A stretch of 64,000 nucleotides of DNA, taken from Nocardioides luteus. GTDB taxonomy: Bacteria > Actinomycetota > Actinomycetes > Propionibacteriales > Nocardioidaceae. The stretch lies in the NCBI RefSeq assembly GCF_014648595.1, contig NZ_BMRK01000008.1, positions 62,001-126,000 of the forward strand, in the 5' to 3' direction. Positions 1 to 10,700 of the stretch are shown piece by piece. Made by a program: the position numbers and the translations under genes. Each line of letters starts with the position of its first letter. Position 1 is the first letter of the stretch. The notes beneath the pieces were generated by a model, which saw only the letters and a list, made by a program, of their open reading frames with translations, had not been told where the DNA came from and did not search any database.

Positions 1-1776
<1,776 letters not shown>

Positions 1777-1859
1777 TGTCTTCAGCGTTCCTTAAAGAGA
1801 TTGTCTTCGGTCTGGATGGGCGGGGTGCCCCCGGTGTGCAGCGAGCACCCCGCCGTACG

Positions 1860-2330
1860 TCACCAGCGGTAGTGCGCGAAGGCCTTGTTGGACTCGGCCA
1901 TCTTGTGGGTGTCCTCGCGCTTCTTCACAGCGGCGCCGAGGCCGTTGCTCGCGTCGAGGATCTCGTTCATCAGGCGCTCGGCCATCGTCTTCTCACGACG
2001 GTCCTGGGCGTAGCCGACGAGCCAGCGCAGCGCGAGCGTGGTGCCACGCGTGCCCTTGACCTCGACCGGAACCTGGTAGGTCGCGCCACCGACACGGCGG
2101 GACTTGACCTCGATGGCCGGCTTCACGTTGTCCATGGCGCGCTTGAGCGTCACCACGGGGTCGGTGCCGGTCTTCTCGCGGCAGCCCTCGAGGGCGGTGT
2201 AGACGATGCGCTGCGCGACCTGCTTCTTGCCGTCCTGGAGGACCTTGCTGACGAGCTGGGTTACGAGCTGCGAGCCGTAGACGGGGTCGACGACGAGCGG
2301 ACGCTTGGGAGCGGGACCCTTACGAGGCAT
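1860..2330 (-). CDS. rpsG: 30S ribosomal protein S7
   Basis: Primary 16S rRNA-binding protein that starts assembly of the 30S head and contacts mRNA and tRNA at the exit site. The 156-aa product has the usual family length, starts [10 protein letters not shown] and ends in the S7 tail AFAHYRW. Its ATG lies 1 nt after the rpsL stop codon, so the two are translated from one mRNA. fusA follows after a short gap. Confidence 0.98.
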   Translation of the reverse strand: MPRKGPAPKRPLVVDPVYGSQLVTQLVSKVLQDGKKQVAQRIVYTALEGCREKTGTDPVVTLKRAMDNVKPAIEVKSRRVGGATYQVPVEVKGTRGTTLALRWLVGYAQDRREKTMAERLMNEILDASNGLGAAVKKREDTHKMAESNKAFAHYRW

Positions 2331-2331
2331 C

Positions 2332-2703
2332 TCACTTCTCCTTCTTGGCGCCGTAGCGGCTCCGGGCCTGCTTGCGGTTCTTCACGCCCTGGGTGTCGAG
2401 CGAGCCGCGAATGATCTTGTAACGAACACCGGGGAGGTCCTTCACACGACCGCCGCGGACGAGCACGATCGAGTGCTCCTGAAGGTTGTGGCCGACACCC
2501 GGGATGTAAGCGGTGACCTCGACGCCGGAGGAGAGGCGCACACGGGCGACCTTCCGGAGGGCGGAGTTCGGCTTCTTCGGGGTGGTGGTGTAGACGCGCG
2601 TGCAGACGCCACGGCGCTGCGGCGATCCCTTGAGGGCAGGCGTCTTCGACTTCGTCGCCTTGTCCTCGCGGCCCTTACGGACCAGCTGGTTGATGGTGGG
2701 CAC
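2332..2703 (-). CDS. rpsL: 30S ribosomal protein S12
   Basis: Decoding-centre protein and the classical streptomycin-resistance locus. From the GTG at 2701-2703 the product is 123 aa, starting [13 protein letters not shown] as in orthologues. A longer in-frame start at 2733 would add an unusual 10-residue leader. The GTG is preceded by GAAGGGGAACC, a good Shine-Dalgarno, which decides the start. The conserved [13 protein letters not shown] and [13 protein letters not shown] stretches are present. It is the first gene of the str operon here. Confidence 0.97.
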   Translation of the reverse strand: MPTINQLVRKGREDKATKSKTPALKGSPQRRGVCTRVYTTTPKKPNSALRKVARVRLSSGVEVTAYIPGVGHNLQEHSIVLVRGGRVKDLPGVRYKIIRGSLDTQGVKNRKQARSRYGAKKEK

Positions 2704-2961
2704 CTGGTGGTTCCCCTTCTTTTCTGCTCTCACGACGCGGCGCTCTGCCGCGAAGGATCCAATCGTGTGCGTCCAGGTGGTGCGATACCAACTGGTCCCG
2801 CCTAGCCCCCGAGGTCGGGCGTGTCGCCCCTACCTCAACAGCATGAAGACGGATCTTTCGAACCGAATCCCCACTGAGGGCGTCGAGCCCGGGTCCGAGA
2901 CCCTTTTCTCGAGCTTGTTCCGGGCACGCGCGACGGCCTGGTTGTCCCAGACACGCTTCAG

Positions 2962-2991
2962 AGGCTACCCGGCGGCCTGAGAGGGGGTCAA
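2962..2991 (-). promoter_or_regulatory. Candidate promoter of the str operon
   Basis: On the minus strand TTGACC (2986-2991) and TAGCCT (2962-2967) are separated by 18 nt. This resembles a housekeeping sigma promoter placed at the very end of the upstream MFS gene. It would give a leader of about 250 nt before rpsL. The region 2704-2961 holds no gene. Confidence 0.4.
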
Positions 2992-4215
2992 AACGGCCCG
3001 GATACCACCTCGGAGGGCAGCCAGGACGAGCACCCCCAGAAGCGTACCGAACAGGACCAGGGCGCCACTGGCGTAGAGGGTCGTGCGGGCACCGAAGTGC
3101 TCGCCGATGAAACCGACCAGTGGGGCACCCAGCGGGGTGCCGCCCATCAGGACGGTCATGTAGATCGCCATCACGCGGCCGCGGAACACCGGGGCCGCCT
3201 CGGTCTGCATGGTGGCGTTGCAGGCGTTGAGGACCGTGATGGTGCAGAACCCGACCAGCGGGCCGGTCAGGGCGAAGAGGGCGTACGTCGGCATGAACCC
3301 GGACACGATGATGGAGAGCCCGAACCCGGTCGCCGCGGTCACGATCAGGCGCAGGGGGATCCGGGTGCGGCGGGCACCGAGCAGCGCGCCGGAGAGCGAG
3401 CCGATCGCCAGGACGGTGCCGAGCAGGCCGTACTCGCTCGCGCCCTTGCCGAACTCCTCGGTCGCCATCAGGGCCGAGGTGATCGGGAAGTTCGCACCGA
3501 ACGTGCCGACGAAGAAGACGATCACGAGGACCATCACCATCTTGGGCTGGGTGCGGATGTAGGCCAGCCCTTCACGCAGCATCCCGCGGCGCCGGGCGAC
3601 AGGGTCCGGCGAGTGGAGCTCTGCGGTGTTCATCCGCTGCAGCTGGGCGATCACCGCGAGATAGGAGACCGCGTTGACGAGGATGACCCAGCCGGTCGCC
3701 TGAGGTCCGCTGCCCAGCCAACCGATCAGGAGCCCGGCGAGCGCCGGCCCGACCAGCCGGGCGAGGTTGAACGAGGCGGAGTTGAGGCCGACCGCGTTGG
3801 TGACGTCGTCGGGGTCGACCATCTCGGAGACGAACGACTGCCGGCCCGGTCCGTCGAAGGCGGCACCGGTGCCGAAGAGGAAGGCGATCGCGTAGACCAT
3901 CCACACCTCGGCGTGGCCGCTGACGGCCAGGACACCGAGGAGCAGCGACATCAGCGCCATCCAGCCCTGGGCCGCCTGCAGCAGACGGCGCTTGGGGAAG
4001 CGGTCGGCGATGACCCCGGCATAGGGGCTCAGCAGAAGGATGGGGAGGAACTGCAGCCCGGTGGTGATGCCGAGCGCCGCTCCCCCACCGCCGAGACTCA
4101 GGACCAACCAGTCCTGGGCGATGCGTTGCATCCAGGTGCCGACATTGGAGACGACACTCCCGGCCAGGTAGAGACGGTAGTTGTGGCTGCGCAGCGAACG
4201 GAACGTGGGACTCAA
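2965..4215 (-). CDS. MFS transporter (drug/siderophore exporter type)
   Basis: Membrane exporter of 416 aa with about twelve hydrophobic segments. It begins FRSLRSHNYRLYLAGSVVSNVGTWMQ, the signature of the EntS/MFS_3 branch, and has the loop-2 motif GVIADRFPKRR near residue 65. The start is a TTG overlapping the marR stop (TTGA at 4212-4215), so translation is probably coupled. Pairing with a MarR repressor suggests an inducible efflux pump. The substrate is not readable from sequence. Confidence 0.9.
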   Translation of the reverse strand: MSPTFRSLRSHNYRLYLAGSVVSNVGTWMQRIAQDWLVLSLGGGGAALGITTGLQFLPILLLSPYAGVIADRFPKRRLLQAAQGWMALMSLLLGVLAVSGHAEVWMVYAIAFLFGTGAAFDGPGRQSFVSEMVDPDDVTNAVGLNSASFNLARLVGPALAGLLIGWLGSGPQATGWVILVNAVSYLAVIAQLQRMNTAELHSPDPVARRRGMLREGLAYIRTQPKMVMVLVIVFFVGTFGANFPITSALMATEEFGKGASEYGLLGTVLAIGSLSGALLGARRTRIPLRLIVTAATGFGLSIIVSGFMPTYALFALTGPLVGFCTITVLNACNATMQTEAAPVFRGRVMAIYMTVLMGGTPLGAPLVGFIGEHFGARTTLYASGALVLFGTLLGVLVLAALRGGIRAVLTPSQAAG

Positions 4216-4685
4216 CTGGTGGCTATTCTCTCCATGATCGAAGCGGCTGTACGGATGGCGGCGAGCTCGTCCGCATCGAGGTCGACGAGCTGCTGGGCGA
4301 GCCAGGCGTCCCGGCTCAGGCGGTCCTTGCGTACGGTGCGGCGGCCCTTGTCGGTGATCGAGACCAGCACCTGACGACGGTCGGTCTCCCCCGGGCGGCG
4401 CACGACGTAGCCGCCCTCCTCGAGGAAGTTGACCATCCGGGTCATGCTGGGCGGCTGGACGCGCTCGCGCGCGGCGAGGGCACCGAGGGTCATCTCGTCG
4501 TTGGCGTAGAGCGCGCCGAGCACCGCCATCGACCCCAGCGAGAGGTCGTTGTCGGGGTGGCGCTCGTTGGCCAGGCGGCGTCGCATCCGCATGACGGAGG
4601 TACGCAGCACGGAGGCGACCTCGGGGATGTCCGAGGTCGTCTCGACGGCGGTGACGGGCTGTGCGGTAGGCATGACGGTAAGCAT
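4212..4685 (-). CDS. MarR family transcriptional regulator
   Basis: Winged-helix repressor of 157 aa (153 if the second Met, at 4671-4673, is used). The helix-turn-helix core is MTLGALAARERVQPPSMTRMV, followed by the wing VRRPGETDRRQVLVSITDKG. It is the first gene of a two-gene unit with the overlapping MFS exporter. A perfect palindrome at 4674-4699 covers its start and the region just upstream, and TAGTTA at 4702-4707 could be its -10. Autoregulation, relieved by a ligand of the pump, is the expected circuit. Confidence 0.9.
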   Translation of the reverse strand: MLTVMPTAQPVTAVETTSDIPEVASVLRTSVMRMRRRLANERHPDNDLSLGSMAVLGALYANDEMTLGALAARERVQPPSMTRMVNFLEEGGYVVRRPGETDRRQVLVSITDKGRRTVRKDRLSRDAWLAQQLVDLDADELAAIRTAASIMERIATS

Positions 4686-4699
4686 AACTGCTTACCGTC
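4674..4699. promoter_or_regulatory. Palindromic operator, probable MarR binding site
   Basis: Perfect inverted repeat with 11-bp arms GACGGTAAGCA / TGCTTACCGTC around TAAC. It overlaps the start of the marR gene and sits a few bp from a TAGTTA -10 candidate. Position and symmetry fit an autorepressor site; binding by this MarR is inferred. Confidence 0.7.
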
Positions 4700-4783
4700 G
4701 CTAACTATTCCCGGGAAACTCCGGGTCGTCGACCGGCTCTGCGCCGGTCAGGTCTGGCCGGTGGACCAGGCCGGTGGGCCAGG

Positions 4784-4933
4784 TCAGGACATCGCGGCGA
4801 GCATCAGGATCTCGTCGCGGCTGTAGCTGCGGCCGGGGTGGGCCTCCGCGAGGTGCGCCTGCACCTTCTCGACGAGCTCGTCGTCGGTCTCGGTGCGGAA
4901 GTTCTCGCCGCAGGGGCAGCGGAGCGAAGCCAT
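4784..4933 (-). CDS. DUF1059-like small cysteine protein
   Basis: 49-aa protein starting MASLRCPCGENFRTETDDELV, with a CPC motif and a later AEAHPG histidine that together look like a small metal site. Length and pattern resemble DUF1059. The ATG at 4931-4933 has a strong GGGAGG ribosome site, so the longer upstream reading is rejected. Function unknown. It is divergent from the DUF2530 gene. Confidence 0.75.
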   Translation of the reverse strand: MASLRCPCGENFRTETDDELVEKVQAHLAEAHPGRSYSRDEILMLAAMS

Positions 4934-5008
4934 CAGGGACCTCCCAGATCGTCGGGCCGTGCCGAGCACCGCTCGGCATCCCCAGACTATCGCCCGCCCA
5001 AGGGCTAC

Positions 5009-5014
5009 TAGGGT
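5009..5014 (+). promoter_or_regulatory. -10 box of DUF2530 gene
   Basis: TAGGGT lies 8 nt before the ATG at 5023 and no Shine-Dalgarno is evident. It matches the TANNNT boxes seen before other starts in this window, suggesting a leaderless or nearly leaderless transcript. Confidence 0.45.
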
Positions 5015-5022
5015 TGGGGCTC

Positions 5023-5409
5023 ATGAGCGACCAGTACCGCGACGACGACTACGCCGGCAGCTACGCGGAGCAGCCGTACGACGCGTACCAGGACGACTAC
5101 TACGCCGAGGACGGCGGCTACCCGCAGGAGTACGCCTACGACGCGCCGCCGGTCGAGCCGGCTGCCCCCGTGACGCCGGAGCCGAAGATCGAGCTCGTCG
5201 ACCAGGACGGCATCCGCGCCTTCGAGCTCGCCACGCTCGGCTGGCTGGTCGGGTTCGTCGCGCTGCTCCCCTTCTGGGGGCTGCTCAACGACCGCGGCTG
5301 GACCTGGTGGATCTGGACCTGCCTGGCCGCGTTCGGGATCGGCGCGATCGGGATCGAGCTGACCCGGCGTCGCAAGGCCCGTCGGCTGCGCGCCGAGGGC
5401 CTCGCCTAG
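5023..5409 (+). CDS. DUF2530 membrane protein
   Basis: 128-aa protein. The first about 60 residues are acidic and tyrosine-rich (DDDYAGSYAEQPYDAYQDDYY). Two hydrophobic helices follow (LGWLVGFVALLPFWGLL and WIWTCLAAFGIGAIGIEL), then a basic tail RRRKARRLR. The helical pair with WTWWIWTC matches DUF2530, an actinobacterial family of unknown function. The neighbouring DUF3027 gene is convergent; the two families are often found together in actinobacteria (from memory). Confidence 0.8.
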   Translation: MSDQYRDDDYAGSYAEQPYDAYQDDYYAEDGGYPQEYAYDAPPVEPAAPVTPEPKIELVDQDGIRAFELATLGWLVGFVALLPFWGLLNDRGWTWWIWTCLAAFGIGAIGIELTRRRKARRLRAEGLA

Positions 5410-5418
5410 AAGGCTGGC

Positions 5419-6297
5419 TCAGAAGGTCTCGACGTCGTTGCTGACCGTGTCGAACACCGGGTCGGGCAGCGGCTGCGGCTCGTGCTTCTTCGCCAGCCGC
5501 ACCTCGGAGTGCGCACCGCACCCGTGGTTGAGGCTGACCACCTTGCCGTCGTCGTTGGCGTCGCCGTTGGCGCAGACCCCGAAGCTGGTGGCGAGGTGGC
5601 CGGTCAGCCGGACCAGGAAGCCACAACTGTGGCACTGGTCGGGAGCGGCCTGCGCGAGCGGGGCCTCGGGGCCGCCGTCACCGGCGTACCAACGCTCGGC
5701 GGCGGCATCGAAGCCGGTGGGCGAGAGGGTGCGCACCCGGCCCAGACCGAGATCCTTGGCGACCTCGCGCACCTGCGCCTTCTCCTCGGCGTCGAGCGGG
5801 TCGTCGCCGAAGGCGTACGTCGGGACCAGTCGGGCGTCGTCGTCCTCGACCGGGAGCAGGTCGCCGGGCGAGAGGTCGCCGGGCTTGATCCGGTCGCGGT
5901 AGGGCACCCAGGCCGGCGCGACGATCGCGGCGTCGCCGGGGACGAGGACGATCTCGTTGATCGTCACGGGGGCTTCGACTCCGAAGCCCGAGCCCTCCAG
6001 GGTGGGCACGGTGACGAGCGTGACCGACCAGTGCCAGCCGACATATCCCTTGCGGGTGCAGGCGAACAGGTGGGTCACGACGCCCGGACCGGCACCCTTC
6101 TCGACAACATGGCCGAGATGGTCTCCGACGTCAGCAGCTGGCACGTCGGACAGGAGCGCGGAGCGGGCCTCGTCGACGGCAGCGACGGCCGTCGCATCGG
6201 CGTACGGGGTCGTGATCACGGACCACATCTTCACCCACAGGCGCCTCAGGTTCCACTTCGGGGTCACCTTGCGCCACCACAACCTGAACTTCCGCAC
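5419..6297 (-). CDS. DUF3027 family protein
   Basis: 292-aa soluble protein matching the actinobacterial DUF3027 family (VGDHLGHVVEKGAGPGVVTHLFACTRKGYVGWHWSV). Near the C-terminus a CHSCG and a later CGAHSEV suggest a zinc site. The GTG start has GGGAGG about 10 nt upstream. An internal Met at residue 24 (MWSVITTP) is an alternative that would remove a Trp/Lys/Arg-rich leader. Function unknown. Confidence 0.85.
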   Translation of the reverse strand: MRKFRLWWRKVTPKWNLRRLWVKMWSVITTPYADATAVAAVDEARSALLSDVPAADVGDHLGHVVEKGAGPGVVTHLFACTRKGYVGWHWSVTLVTVPTLEGSGFGVEAPVTINEIVLVPGDAAIVAPAWVPYRDRIKPGDLSPGDLLPVEDDDARLVPTYAFGDDPLDAEEKAQVREVAKDLGLGRVRTLSPTGFDAAAERWYAGDGGPEAPLAQAAPDQCHSCGFLVRLTGHLATSFGVCANGDANDDGKVVSLNHGCGAHSEVRLAKKHEPQPLPDPVFDTVSNDVETF

Positions 6298-6358
6298 AAC
6301 GCGTCATCCTCCCAGACCCGCACCGCTACTGCACAGTCACGGCACGCCTCGAAATCGC

Positions 6359-6391
6359 AGCGCCCGCCGCAGCTGGGCTGCGGCGGGCGCT
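6359..6391 (-). terminator. Hairpin downstream of the conservon operon
   Basis: Perfect 14-bp stem AGCGCCCGCCGCAG / CTGCGGCGGGCGCT with loop CTGGG, between the end of the conservon GTPase gene and the DUF3027 start. There is no clear U-tract, as is common for actinobacterial terminators. Confidence 0.65.
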
Positions 6392-6415
6392 GGTGTGGCT
6401 AGATCACTGCAGAGG

Positions 6416-6994
6416 TCACTGCAGAGCGCGCGTGGAGACCATCGAGAGGACGTACTCGACGAGCGAGATCAGCGTCGCCTTCGTCGACTGGCGGTCACGG
6501 GCGTCGCAGGTGACGATCGGAATGTCCGGGCGCAGGGCCAGGGCCTCCCGGATCTGCTCGGGCTTGTAGGCCTGGTTGGCCCCGAAGACGTTGTGAGCGA
6601 CGACGAACGGCACGTTGCGGGACTCGAAGTAGTCGATCGCACCGAAGGAGTCGGCGAGACGACGGGTGTCGATGAGCACCACAGCGCCGATGGCACCCTG
6701 GGTGAGGTCGTCCCACATGAACCAGAAACGGTTCTGACCGGGCGTGCCGAACAGGTAGAGGATCAGGTCGGAGTCGAGGGAGACTCGCCCGAAGTCCATC
6801 GCGACCGTGGTCGTCTTCTTGTTGGGCACGGCGGAGAGGTCGTCGACGCCGGCGGTCGCCTGCGTCATCACGGCCTCGGTCGTCAGGGGGACGATCTCCG
6901 AGACGGAGCCCACGAAGGTCGTCTTGCCCACGCCGAACCCGCCGGCGATGACGATCTTCGCAGACATGGTCGCCTGCTTGGAGTCGGTGGTCAC
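6416..6994 (-). CDS. cvnD: Conservon GTPase (CvnD type)
   Basis: 192-aa Ras-like small GTPase of the prokaryotic conservon family. The P-loop GGFGVGKTTF lies near residue 20 and LFGTPGQNRFWFMW is the switch II region. The start GTG has GGAG 7 nt upstream. It is the last gene of a sensor kinase-roadblock-DUF742-GTPase unit, which in Streptomyces forms a membrane-associated complex resembling a eukaryotic G-protein-coupled system. A duplicated TCACTGCAGAG at the end (6404-6414 and 6416-6426) provides a second stop-like codon. Confidence 0.93.
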   Translation of the reverse strand: MTTDSKQATMSAKIVIAGGFGVGKTTFVGSVSEIVPLTTEAVMTQATAGVDDLSAVPNKKTTTVAMDFGRVSLDSDLILYLFGTPGQNRFWFMWDDLTQGAIGAVVLIDTRRLADSFGAIDYFESRNVPFVVAHNVFGANQAYKPEQIREALALRPDIPIVTCDARDRQSTKATLISLVEYVLSMVSTRALQ

Positions 6995-7007
6995 TGCATT
7001 ACTCCTG

Positions 7008-7358
7008 TCAAAGCTTCCTCAGGCCGGACAGCACGCGCTCGAGGAGAGCGGTGTCCGGGGCGTCCGGGACCTTGCTGGCGTGCACCTGCACCACGCCGCG
7101 CTCCGCAAGGTCACCGATCAGGACACGGGCGACACCCAGGGGCACCCGGATGAGCGCCGCGACCTCAGCGACGGAACGGCTCTCGCGGCAGAGCTCAGCG
7201 ATCGTCCGCTCCTCCGGCGACCGGACGTAGCCGTCGATCACGTAGCGGTCGGTGATCACCAGGGCTTCCATCGGGAAGACGCGTTTGGGTTGCGTGCGGC
7301 CACGAGTCAGGGCGTAAGGCCTGACCAGGGGCGGCGGTTCGGATGCGTGGTTGCTCAC
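7008..7358 (-). CDS. cvnC: DUF742 protein (CvnC type)
   Basis: 116-aa protein with the DUF742 signature LVRPYALTRGRTQP near the N-terminus and a winged-helix-like core (RSVAEVAALIRVPLGVARVLIGDL). The GTG at 7356-7358 is chosen because AGGA lies 8 nt before it. An upstream in-frame start would add a Pro-rich segment overlapping the gap to cvnB. It is the third gene of the conservon and probably an adaptor in the kinase-GTPase complex. Confidence 0.9.
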   Translation of the reverse strand: MSNHASEPPPLVRPYALTRGRTQPKRVFPMEALVITDRYVIDGYVRSPEERTIAELCRESRSVAEVAALIRVPLGVARVLIGDLAERGVVQVHASKVPDAPDTALLERVLSGLRKL

Positions 7359-7386
7359 GATCTCGGTCCTAGGGTCGGGGCACTGA

Positions 7387-7782
7387 TCAGGCGCCGGTTC
7401 TGGTATCGGGGGTGAGGGCGGTGGCAACACGCGAGATCAACAGCTGCATCTGGTAGCCAACCTGTCCCAGATCGCAGTCGGGGGCGGCGAGGGCAGCAAG
7501 GCTGGAACCCTCACCAACCGCCATGAGGACCAGATAGCCACCGTCCATCTCGATGACCATCTGCTGGACATTACCCGCCGCGAAGCACCGAGCTGCTCCC
7601 TGGGTAAGACTCGTGAGACCGGAGGCGATCGCCGAGAGCTGGTCGGCCCGGTCCGGGGGGAAGTCGACGGAGCTGGCCATCGGCATGCCATCAGCCGACA
7701 CCAAGATCGCGTGAGCGATGTCAGGGGTGCGCTGGGTCAGGCTGTCGACAAGCCAGTCCAGTCCTGCGGGGGCCGTTGTCAC
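7387..7782 (-). CDS. cvnB: Roadblock/LC7 domain protein (CvnB type)
   Basis: 131-aa roadblock/LC7 protein (LDWLVDSLTQRTPDIAHAIL, then SADGMPMA). Such folds act as regulators or GTPase-activating scaffolds for small GTPases, here expected to be CvnD. Its GTG start overlaps the kinase stop codon by 4 nt (GTGA, 7779-7782), which shows coupled translation. Confidence 0.93.
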   Translation of the reverse strand: MTTAPAGLDWLVDSLTQRTPDIAHAILVSADGMPMASSVDFPPDRADQLSAIASGLTSLTQGAARCFAAGNVQQMVIEMDGGYLVLMAVGEGSSLAALAAPDCDLGQVGYQMQLLISRVATALTPDTRTGA

Positions 7783-10700
7783 TGCTGCTCCTCACCTTCG
7801 GGGTTGCTTTCCGCCTCAGCGGGGTTGTTGCGGGCGCGGCTGACGCCCTTCTGGAAGCTGGACATGCCACGGGTGCGGCGCGCGTCCATGTTACGCGGAC
7901 CTGATGTCGGTGGTGTGACCGCTGGGGCCGCTCCTGGGATCAGGTTCTGACCCGGGACACGGACGGGCAGGCCACCTTGGGTGACGGTCGCCGGCTCCTG
8001 CTCCTGCAACTGCTCCAGCTCCTGCGCCCGGCGCCAGCCCTCGTCGCCCGGGGAGGACCAGCTGACCGGGGTGGTCGGCTCGTCGTCCTGCGCGGGCTGC
8101 TCCTCGGCCTGCTGCTCCGCACCGGAGGGCGCCGGAGCGGCGTCGGGCTTGGGGGCCTTGCCGGCCCTGGCGTTGGGGGCTGCGAGCGGGTCGCTGAGCG
8201 GGTCGCCCTTGGCCTCCATCGCACGGCGCGCGCCGAGCGGGCGTCGACGGGTGAACCACTCGGACTGGAGATCGTCGAAGATCGAGCTGCCCTCGTCATC
8301 GAGGATCGGGACCTCGGTGGTCGAGTCGAGCGGGTTCGGCGAGTCGGTCGGCTCCGGAGCCATCGGACCCATCGGGCCCGGGGCGATCGCGTCACCGGCG
8401 GGACCGAACGGGTCGTCGTCGGGACCGAAGCCCGGAGGCGGCGTACGCGGCGTGGTGCGCTCGTTGGGACGCTCGAAGGTGCGGAACGCGCCGGTGTCGG
8501 TGCCGAACGGGCTGCCGCCCTGGGCGCCGGGGTCGCGTCGCGGCAGGTCGCCGGACTCGGTGTTCGGGTCGAAGCGACCGTCGGGGAAGCGCGCGGCCAG
8601 ATCCTCGGCCTTGCGCACCGGCAGCATGTTGGACAGGAAGTTCTGCTGCGGGCCGCTCGACTGGGCGGGCTGCTGCGGCGGCTGCGCCGGCTGCTGGCCA
8701 CCACCGAACGGGTCGCCGCCGTACTGCGGCTGACCGCCGCTGAACTGCTGCGGCTGAGCCGGGAAGCTGCCCGTGCGCGAGGTCGGACCCTCGAAGCCCG
8801 GGTCACCCGGCATCGGCGGCACGGCACCGTAGGCGGGCTGCTGGCCCGTGTGCGGTCCGGTCTGACCGAAGCCGTTGTGCTGACCGGACTGGCCGTTGGC
8901 GCCCTGCTGCTGGAAGGTGCCGGTGCCGTTGTTGGCCAGGTTGGGGTGGTTGGAGGCCCCTGGCGTGCGGCTCGGCAGCGCCGGGGGCGCGGCCGCAGAG
9001 GCCGCGGGGGCCTCCGGCGCCGGCAGCGCACCGACGGGGACGTCGTAGGGGTTGCCACCTGCGTACGGCTGAGCGTCGTAGGCCGGCATCCCGTACTGCA
9101 TCTCGTAGGGCAGCTCGCCCGTGGTCGGGTAACCGCCGGTCTGCTGACCGTAGCCACCCTGGAAGGCGTAGGCGTCGAAGCCCTGCTGCTGCTCCGCTGG
9201 GGCCTCGGCGTGGGCGCCGACGATCGTGGTGACAGGCATCTCGACTCGCGCGACCACACCGCGGGGGCGGTTGGGGACGAGCTCGATGTAGAGGCCGTGA
9301 CGCGCCGCCAGGCGCGCGACCACGACCAGACCCATCATCCGGGCGACGTCGGCGTCGAGGCCGGTCGCACGGCGCAGCTTCATGTTGGCCGCGTCGAGCT
9401 CTTCCGGCGTCATCCCGATGCCGAGGTCCTCGATCTCGACCAGCAGCGGCGCGGCGGGGCCGGCGCGGAAGGTGCGGATCGTCACCGCGGTGTCGGGCGG
9501 GGAGAAGTTGGTGGCGTTCTCGATGAGCTCCGCGAGCAGGTGCACGAGGTCACCCGCGATCGCGCCCTCGAACTCGGCGTTCTCCTCGGAGTCGATGTCG
9601 ACCCGGGCGAACTGCTCGATCTCGGAGGCGGCCGCACGGAGCACGTCGAGAACCGGCACCGGACCACGGGCCGCGTGGCCGATCTCGCCACCGGCGAGGA
9701 CCAGCAGCGACTCGTCGTTGCGGCGCATCCGGGTCGCCAGGTGGTCGAGGCGGAACAGGTTCGCGAGGTCGTCGGGGTCCTGCTCGTTGGCCTCGAGCTG
9801 GTCGATGAGCTGGAGCTGGCGCTCGACGAGGCTCTGCGAACGGCGGGAGAGGTTCATGAACATCTTGTCGACGTTCGTACGCAGCTCGGCCTGCTCGCCC
9901 GCCAGCCGGATCGCCTCGACGTGGACCGCGTCGAAGGCGTCCGCGACGTCACCGATCTCGTCTCGGCGGGCGATGTCCAGCGGTTCCACATGGGTGTCGA
10001 CCGGGCCTTCGGCCTGGTTCATGTAGGCGACTCGCTCGGGCAGGTCGTGGTTGGCCAGGTTGTAGGCCAGGCGACGCAGCTGGCTCAGCGGCGAGAGGAT
10101 CGAGCGGGCCGCGACCAGACCGACGGCGAGCGCGAAGATCAGGACGCCGAGGACCAGGATGCCGATGATGATGGCGTCGCGGGTCGCGTCCTGCTTGATC
10201 TGCTCGACGTCGTCACTGATCTCCTGCGCGGTCGCGACGATCATCTTCTGCAGACCGCGGATGTACTGGGTGCTGACCTCGGTGTATTCGTCGGGGGTCA
10301 TCTTGACCCGCTCGATGCTGCCGCTGGAGATCACCTGGTTGACGACCCGGTGGGCCGGGGCGCCGATGGAGCCCTGTTCGGTGGTCTCGTTGGTGAGCTC
10401 GTCGAGCATCTGGCGGATCTCGTCGGAGGTCTTGACGTAGTAGTCCGCGGTGGAGAGACGCCACTTGGCCTCGGCGCGGGCGAGCTCGGCGAACTCCTCG
10501 TCCTTGAGGATGTCCTCGGTGGACTTCCCGTTCTTCTGCGCGATCGCCTTGGCGCTCAGCGCCTTCATCATGATGACGCGCTCGGTGCCCATCGCCTCCG
10601 AGGCGGGACGCACGTTGCCGATCGCCGAGATCTTGGAGAAGACCTCGTCGTTCTCCAGCGTCGGCATCTGCGCCGAGATGCCGAAGAGGTTGTTCATCAC

